This document shows, in pieces, positions 62,101 to 64,000 of a stretch of DNA of 64,000 nucleotides (position 1 is the stretch's first letter; every line of letters starts with the position of its first letter). The notes beneath the pieces are model-generated. The model was not told where the DNA came from. It saw nothing but the letters and a program-made list of their open reading frames with translations, and did no database searches. This stretch comes from Takakia lepidozioides (lineage: Eukaryota; Streptophyta; Takakiopsida; Takakiales; Takakiaceae): positions 67,518,001 to 67,582,000 of the forward strand of contig CM060733.1 in assembly GCA_030704615.1 (NCBI GenBank), given 5' to 3'. The translations under genes and the position numbers were made by a program.

Positions 62101-63707
62101 ACAACAACTCCATGCAAGCTGTGCAGTAAGTAAAACCGATGCACCCATGTAGAAAGCGTCGAGAAACGCTTACTTTCTGGCACTAACGGTACCATGGAAA
62201 TTTCAACAGATAGCCATTCTGGTAGTGCCTATGAGTTAAGCCTCCACATGATGAACGGTGGAGCAAATGAACTAGGAGGAAATCCAACTGCCTTCGACAG
62301 TTCCTCTATAGTACTACAGCAGTCCCGAAGCTGGATGCTACCTGGTCCTCAGTGGGGGACAATCATGTAACCTATGTCTTGTCTAACTGCAGACTAGGCG
62401 CTTCGTGAAGCTAAAGTGAGCACTGATCTCAATCAGCGGCCAATAAACAATGCTACCTCCTAGTGGGTGAAAGAGATCTGGACAACACAGAGGTGGTGCT
62501 CATTATACCAAGCTAAGTACAATCACTTTTCTTTTGGAGATGGCTCCTTCCTCAGATACATCCTGTACTCTCTGATAGGAAGAGAAATACTGGGAGAGGA
62601 CAAACTGTGCATATCTCAATACCTCTTGAACCTGTTACCGTTTCAATAACAAGACAGTAAAATATGATTAATACGGAATATGCACTAAGGAAATTTTTGT
62701 AGTAATTTCATGATGGCTGCGGTACCTTAACATCAGTCCACCAGTAGGGATGGACTCCTCATAGATGTACGAATCTTCCGTTCATACTTGCCTTAGTTCA
62801 GGGCAGAATTCACTTGCCTGAACTGGCTTCACAGGTTTGGCCACCTGAAGTAAGGACAGAGTGGAAGAGCTTTAATCATAAGCAAATTGACGTTTGGGAG
62901 ATCTAGCAGATCTAGCAGAATATCTCCAATTGAAATGCTGTAGGTGTTAAGAGATTCTGGAGTGCTGACTTCGGCAAAGGGCAGAGAGAGGAGGGACAAA
63001 CAGTATGTTTTCTAAATTCCTAGGTTTTGAGAAATGGAAGGGCTGCAGTATATAAGTAGGTTATATATGGATGATCTCCTTCCTAGCTACACCATTGTGA
63101 GGTGTAAACTTTAGACAATGACAGTTTCCTCCGCCTACAGTTTATTGGTCCGTGTCATAGATGAAGGTAACCTTGATAATGTGCTCAACACATGGACCTC
63201 ACTTCCACCCTATCGGCATCAAACTCGAGTATAGACAGCATTTTGGGAGAACAGCAAACTTCGAATTCAATGAGTCGGAGACAAATGGTGCTGGCCCATT
63301 TCCTCTGGATGTCGCACAAGAAGCTGATCTAATCTGGATTCCCAATGCCGCTGAGACATGCTCAGGCATTGTAAGCCTTCATTTGGGTTGGATAAATGAC
63401 AGTTGGGCTCTCCCTTAGGCTTACGCAACATACCATCCTCCATGTGCCCAAACCAGAAAAAGGCCACAATGAAGTACGCAACACCGACAGTCAGTATGAA
63501 GCACCTGGAACCACACACACATCAACTGATAGACGCCTCACCAACAGAAGCTGCAGTCTAGCAAGAAGGCCAAAGAAACATGTAAAGAAGTGTAGACTGA
63601 ACCTTCACATCAGTGCCTCCAGTGGGCATGAATTCCTCGTAAATGTATGACCCTTCTCTTCGCACCCTCCGGAGCTCTGGATGAAATTCACTAGACCGAT
63701 TACCTAC
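37907..63707 (-). CDS. VIH: VIP1/VIH diphosphoinositol-pentakisphosphate kinase, last 23 exons
   Basis: Bifunctional enzyme of inositol pyrophosphate metabolism. An N-terminal ATP-grasp kinase phosphorylates InsP6/InsP7 and a C-terminal histidine-acid-phosphatase domain reverses this; it acts in the cytosol, and in plants in phosphate and jasmonate signalling. Exons are listed individually. Their lengths total 2655 nt (884 codons plus stop) and all introns are GT-AG. The ATP-grasp tail is visible ([32 protein letters not shown]), followed by the phosphatase [10 protein letters not shown] motif and the SHIHSL segment. Plant VIH proteins are about 1050 residues, so roughly 170-200 N-terminal residues lie beyond the right edge. 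The gene spans at least 25.8 kb because its introns are filled with LINEs. All exons appear intact, so it is probably functional. Confidence 0.93.
38303..38377 (-). CDS. VIH: VIH exon (25 codons)
   Basis: [20 protein letters not shown]...; donor GAG/GTAAGT, acceptor TTGCAG. Confidence 0.92.
38528..38695 (-). CDS. VIH: VIH exon (56 codons), phosphatase domain
   Basis: [20 protein letters not shown] through VLRMYENTA. The SHIHSL histidines correspond to the second catalytic region of the acid-phosphatase fold. Confidence 0.93.
38803..40225 (-). mobile_element. LINE family B copy, 5'-truncated, in a VIH intron
   Basis: A second non-LTR family, distinct from A. It carries the reverse transcriptase C-terminal half with [10 protein letters not shown] (motif C), a long thumb region and a C-terminal CPAC...H...C zinc finger. 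It ends in a conserved hairpin (AAGCTC/GAGCTT type) and a (GAAAT)n tail at 38,803-38,825. Truncated at [12 protein letters not shown] frameshift near 39,185 separates the zinc finger. Same strand as the host gene. Confidence 0.8.
39087..40225 (-). pseudogene. LINE B reverse transcriptase C-terminal half
   Basis: About 380 codons with [33 protein letters not shown] and [15 protein letters not shown] (motifs C to E). The last ~35 residues are out of frame relative to other copies because of an indel near 39,185. Confidence 0.8.
40472..40529 (-). CDS. VIH: VIH exon (19 codons plus one base)
   Basis: [19 protein letters not shown], a signature block of plant VIH proteins. Acceptor CTGACAG, donor TCG/GTATGC. 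Confidence 0.93.
40989..41254 (-). CDS. VIH: VIH exon (IARRLMGKI...)
   Basis: [20 protein letters not shown], a variable Ser/Lys-rich middle, then [15 protein letters not shown]. Confidence 0.93.
41710..41781 (-). CDS. VIH: VIH exon (24 codons)
   Basis: [20 protein letters not shown]...; donor AAG/GTATTT. Confidence 0.92.
42026..42092 (-). CDS. VIH: VIH exon (22 codons plus one base)
   Basis: [20 protein letters not shown]...; acceptor GGTACAG. Confidence 0.92.
42518..42562 (-). CDS. VIH: VIH micro-exon (45 nt)
   Basis: [15 protein letters not shown]. Too short for an ORF search; found because the flanking phases (GA/C and AA/A) require it. Confidence 0.88.
43308..43735 (-). mobile_element. 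Old LINE A 3' fragment in a VIH intron
   Basis: Collinear with family A 3' UTR and zinc-finger region (about 717-1170) but with many indels. Begins at the family 3' terminus TGTACTC. Confidence 0.7.
44342..45590 (+). mobile_element. LINE family B copy, 5'-truncated, antisense in a VIH intron
   Basis: Carries [13 protein letters not shown] to the end of the polyprotein with two frameshifts (44,560-44,690), then an intact 264-codon frame (44,687-45,481) with the zinc finger [20 protein letters not shown]. The 3' UTR hairpin and (ATTTC)n tail end at 45,590. Confidence 0.85.
45670..45950 (-). CDS. VIH: VIH exon with internal 13-residue duplication
   Basis: [20 protein letters not shown], then a second KVLCKAED, then [19 protein letters not shown] and [17 protein letters not shown] 39-bp unit is repeated in frame (CTTCAGCTTTACAAAGCACT at 45,857 and 45,896 on the plus strand). 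Donor AAAGA/GTGAGT. Confidence 0.93.
46411..46539 (-). CDS. VIH: VIH exon (43 codons)
   Basis: [20 protein letters not shown] then [20 protein letters not shown]. Confidence 0.9.
46713..47617 (+). mobile_element. LINE A 5'-truncated copy with 16-bp target duplication, antisense in a VIH intron
   Basis: ATTCTATTGTGCATCA occurs at 46,697-46,712 and 47,618-47,633. Between them is the zinc-finger region and 3' UTR of family A, split by a TRIM at 46,878-47,241. Confidence 0.88.
46878..47241 (-). mobile_element. TRIM (miniature LTR retrotransposon) with tRNA-like LTRs
   Basis: Two 144-bp direct repeats (46,878-47,021 and 47,098-47,241; one difference noticed) begin TGTTGG and end CCAACA. They flank a 76-bp interior and are bounded by a 5-bp duplication TGGGC. 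On the minus strand, TGGTATCAGAGCC lies directly after the 5' LTR, the standard primer-binding site for initiator tRNA-Met, and a purine tract TTGAGGGGGAG precedes the 3' LTR. Each LTR holds a tRNA-like sequence with box A TAGCTCAGTGGTAGAGC and box B GGTTCAATCC. No coding capacity, so it must be mobilised in trans. Near-identical LTRs imply recent insertion. Confidence 0.92.
47658..47732 (-). CDS. VIH: VIH exon (25 codons)
   Basis: [20 protein letters not shown]...; donor AAG/GTAAGG. Confidence 0.9.
47964..48026 (-). CDS. VIH: VIH exon (21 codons)
   Basis: [20 protein letters not shown]... Confidence 0.92.
48208..48290 (-). CDS. VIH: VIH exon (27 codons plus two bases)
   Basis: [20 protein letters not shown]; part of the phosphatase core. 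Confidence 0.92.
48360..49110 (-). repeat. Array of solo LINE B 3' tails
   Basis: At least six minus-strand copies of the last 50-70 bp of family B (GAAATGGT(A/G)CTTTATAAC, then GTCCGCGG, then AAAGAGCTTATGGGAC), each with its own (GAAAT)n. They sit head to tail near 48,361, 48,430, 48,570, 48,666, 48,743 and 48,862, with a weaker one at 49,078. All lie in one VIH intron. Confidence 0.75.
49421..49463 (-). CDS. VIH: VIH exon (43 nt)
   Basis: [15 protein letters not shown]; both junctions restore frame (GRKQ/AEELG and PG/EGTG). Confidence 0.9.
49812..49970 (-). CDS. VIH: VIH exon (53 codons)
   Basis: [20 protein letters not shown] then [18 protein letters not shown]. Confidence 0.93.
50385..51047 (+). 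mobile_element. LINE B fragment, truncated at both ends
   Basis: [17 protein letters not shown] to the zinc finger [19 protein letters not shown] in two frames (50,143-50,742 and 50,748-51,017). The 3' tail is missing; it runs directly into the next copy at 51,048. Antisense to VIH. Confidence 0.75.
51048..52961 (+). mobile_element. LINE B copy split by a LINE A insertion
   Basis: 51,048-51,528 and 52,605-52,961 are consecutive parts of one family B element, including the zinc-finger region and (ATTTC)n tail. The 11-bp CCTATGGATAG / CCTACGGATAG at the two break points is the target duplication of the inserted family A copy. Confidence 0.8.
51529..52604 (-). mobile_element. LINE A 5'-truncated copy nested in LINE B
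   Basis: Matches 717-1800 at high identity: 3' UTR, zinc-finger frame (51,536-52,306) and the end of the reverse transcriptase. The TGA between RT and zinc-finger frames is one codon away from that in the 717-6291 copy. Confidence 0.85.
52962..53312 (+). mobile_element. LINE B copy, strongly 5'-truncated
   Basis: Begins inside the zinc-finger region directly at the (ATTTC)n tail of the preceding copy and ends in its own hairpin and tail. Confidence 0.8.
53313..55862 (+). mobile_element. LINE A copy, 3'-truncated, antisense in a VIH intron
   Basis: Starts at the tail of the previous LINE B with the conserved leader. ORF1-like frame 53,665-54,159, endonuclease frames 54,116-55,329 ([20 protein letters not shown]), start of reverse transcriptase to about 55,800 ([18 protein letters not shown]). 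The last ~60 bp (55,801-55,862) belong to the same element in inverted orientation. Many indels. Confidence 0.8.
56203..56287 (-). CDS. VIH: VIH exon (85 nt)
   Basis: [20 protein letters not shown]...VLEE. Confidence 0.92.
56440..56510 (-). CDS. VIH: VIH exon (71 nt)
   Basis: [20 protein letters not shown]...; shares a split codon with the next exon. Confidence 0.92.
56842..56905 (-). repeat. Solo LINE B 3' tail
   Basis: GAAATGAAACTTATAACGTC plus the hairpin region, diverged. Confidence 0.6.
57238..57290 (-). repeat. LINE A 3'-end stub
   Basis: TGTACTCATAAGACGTTGAT and following bases match the family A 3' terminus; homology ends within about 50 bp. Confidence 0.6.
57618..57771 (-). repeat. 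Cluster of solo LINE B 3' tails
   Basis: Three partial copies of the GAAATGGTACTTT(A/T) tail next to the 3' end of a larger LINE B. Confidence 0.65.
57772..59404 (-). mobile_element. LINE family B copy with reverse transcriptase core, in a VIH intron
   Basis: The longest family B copy here. It includes [37 protein letters not shown] (motif B) and [20 protein letters not shown] (motif C), then thumb and zinc finger with several frameshifts (main frames 58,658-59,548 and 58,197-58,685). Same strand as VIH. Immediately upstream is another solo tail. Confidence 0.85.
59405..59520 (-). repeat. Solo LINE B 3' tail at the 5' side of a LINE B
   Basis: (GAAAT)n, GGTGCTTTATAACGTCCGCG and the hairpin, about 110 bp. 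Its antisense-free frame fuses with the downstream LINE reverse transcriptase, giving a chimeric open frame. Confidence 0.75.
59779..59878 (-). CDS. VIH: VIH exon with acid-phosphatase HGDRTP motif
   Basis: [20 protein letters not shown]...; joined to the previous exon it completes RHGDRTP. Confidence 0.93.
60313..60519 (-). CDS. VIH: VIH exon (207 nt), kinase/phosphatase linker
   Basis: [20 protein letters not shown]...[17 protein letters not shown]. Donor CA/GTAAG. Confidence 0.93.
60723..60808 (-). CDS. VIH: VIH exon, ATP-grasp metal-binding block
   Basis: [29 protein letters not shown]. The DVN residues coordinate magnesium in VIP1 kinases. Confidence 0.93.
61066..61140 (-). CDS. VIH: VIH exon (25 codons)
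   Basis: [20 protein letters not shown]... Confidence 0.93.
61625..61717 (-). CDS. VIH: VIH exon (31 codons), ATP-grasp
   Basis: [20 protein letters not shown]...; acceptor CTGCAG, donor GAG/GTAACC. Confidence 0.94.
62723..62820 (-). pseudogene. Broken duplicate of the [11 protein letters not shown] exon
   Basis: Aligns along its length with the exon at 63,603-63,707: EFCPELRQV, stop, [15 protein letters not shown]. One TGA and a one-base deletion make it unusable. It lies between that exon and the next one, in the same orientation, as expected for a tandem exon duplication whose second copy decayed. Confidence 0.8.
63603..63707 (-). CDS. VIH: VIH exon (35 codons), first in the window
   Basis: [35 protein letters not shown]. 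Acceptor GCATAG/GTAGG, donor AAG/GTTCAG. Preceding exons lie beyond the window. Confidence 0.92.
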
Positions 63708-64000
63708 CTATGCACCAGCAGCAAAGGCACCCATCTGTAACAGCTCTTGAGCAAAACATTCCAGCATGGTCTGTCTCTCATTCTATAATTGCCTTCTTCT
63801 GCATTATTTTCATAAATGCTGTCCCCAGTCAATCCTGCCCCATCAAACTGGGCACTGGGTAATTGGCCAGAATCGTTTGCCAAGCATGGACTTCAGTACA
63901 AATCTATTTTCTATGCCATTTCTGATGACCAGTTGCTGCATAGAGTAAATCTTCAATGATCTCAAGAGTGAGGTCAGACCTTCTGACAAGCCATAATTGC

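Noticed and set aside
63800-63900. Another LINE A 3' end near the right edge
   Set aside because: Short resemblance (CAAACTGGGCACTGGGTAAT) only; it is not long enough to separate from chance.

Overview
The window looks like nuclear DNA of a streptophyte, most likely a charophyte alga or early land plant. This is inferred: the one clearly identifiable host gene is a plant-type VIP1/VIH inositol pyrophosphate kinase, its introns are long and canonical GT-AG, and most of the remaining DNA is transposable elements. No prokaryotic gene organisation, CRISPR array or rRNA was seen.

Layout. 1-6.3 kb: minus-strand non-LTR retrotransposons of family A, one nearly complete (717-6291) with a 14-bp target duplication and a 699-bp in-frame duplication inside its reverse transcriptase. 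6.6-7.9 kb: last two exons of an unidentified plus-strand gene. 8-14 kb: mostly featureless DNA plus a decayed CACTA (Tnp2-type) transposase. 14,073-29,156: a 15-kb element with terminal inverted repeats and an 8-bp target duplication (CTATGCAG). It carries a SWIM-domain DDE transposase (minus strand), about 30 short GAAATGCGG/CCGCATTTC palindromes in a higher-order array, a nine-exon gene fusing a ParB-like domain to a permuted DNA methyltransferase (plus strand), a second palindrome array, and a divergent pair of paralogous genes of unknown family. 29-37 kb: an unidentified ORF, a second SWIM fragment, minisatellites, two tRNA-derived SINE-like elements and shuffled Ty3/gypsy fragments.

37,907-63,707 (minus strand): the last 23 exons (884 codons) of the VIP1/VIH bifunctional kinase/phosphatase. 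The exon lengths sum to a multiple of three and every junction restores the conserved protein. The N-terminal part lies beyond the right edge. Its introns hold nearly all the family A and family B LINE copies, arrays of LINE 3' tails, and a 364-bp TRIM whose LTRs contain a tRNA-like Pol III promoter. An extra, broken copy of one coding exon lies in an intron.

How the parts may work together. In the 15-kb element the transposase presumably acts on the terminal CATGAGCC-type repeats. The palindromes occur only between the element's ends, in its arrays and inside three introns of the ParB-methyltransferase gene, so they may be target sites of an element-encoded DNA-binding or methylating protein. 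That link is a hypothesis. Several element genes carry single-base frameshifts, so this copy may be inactive, or the assembly may contain indel errors.
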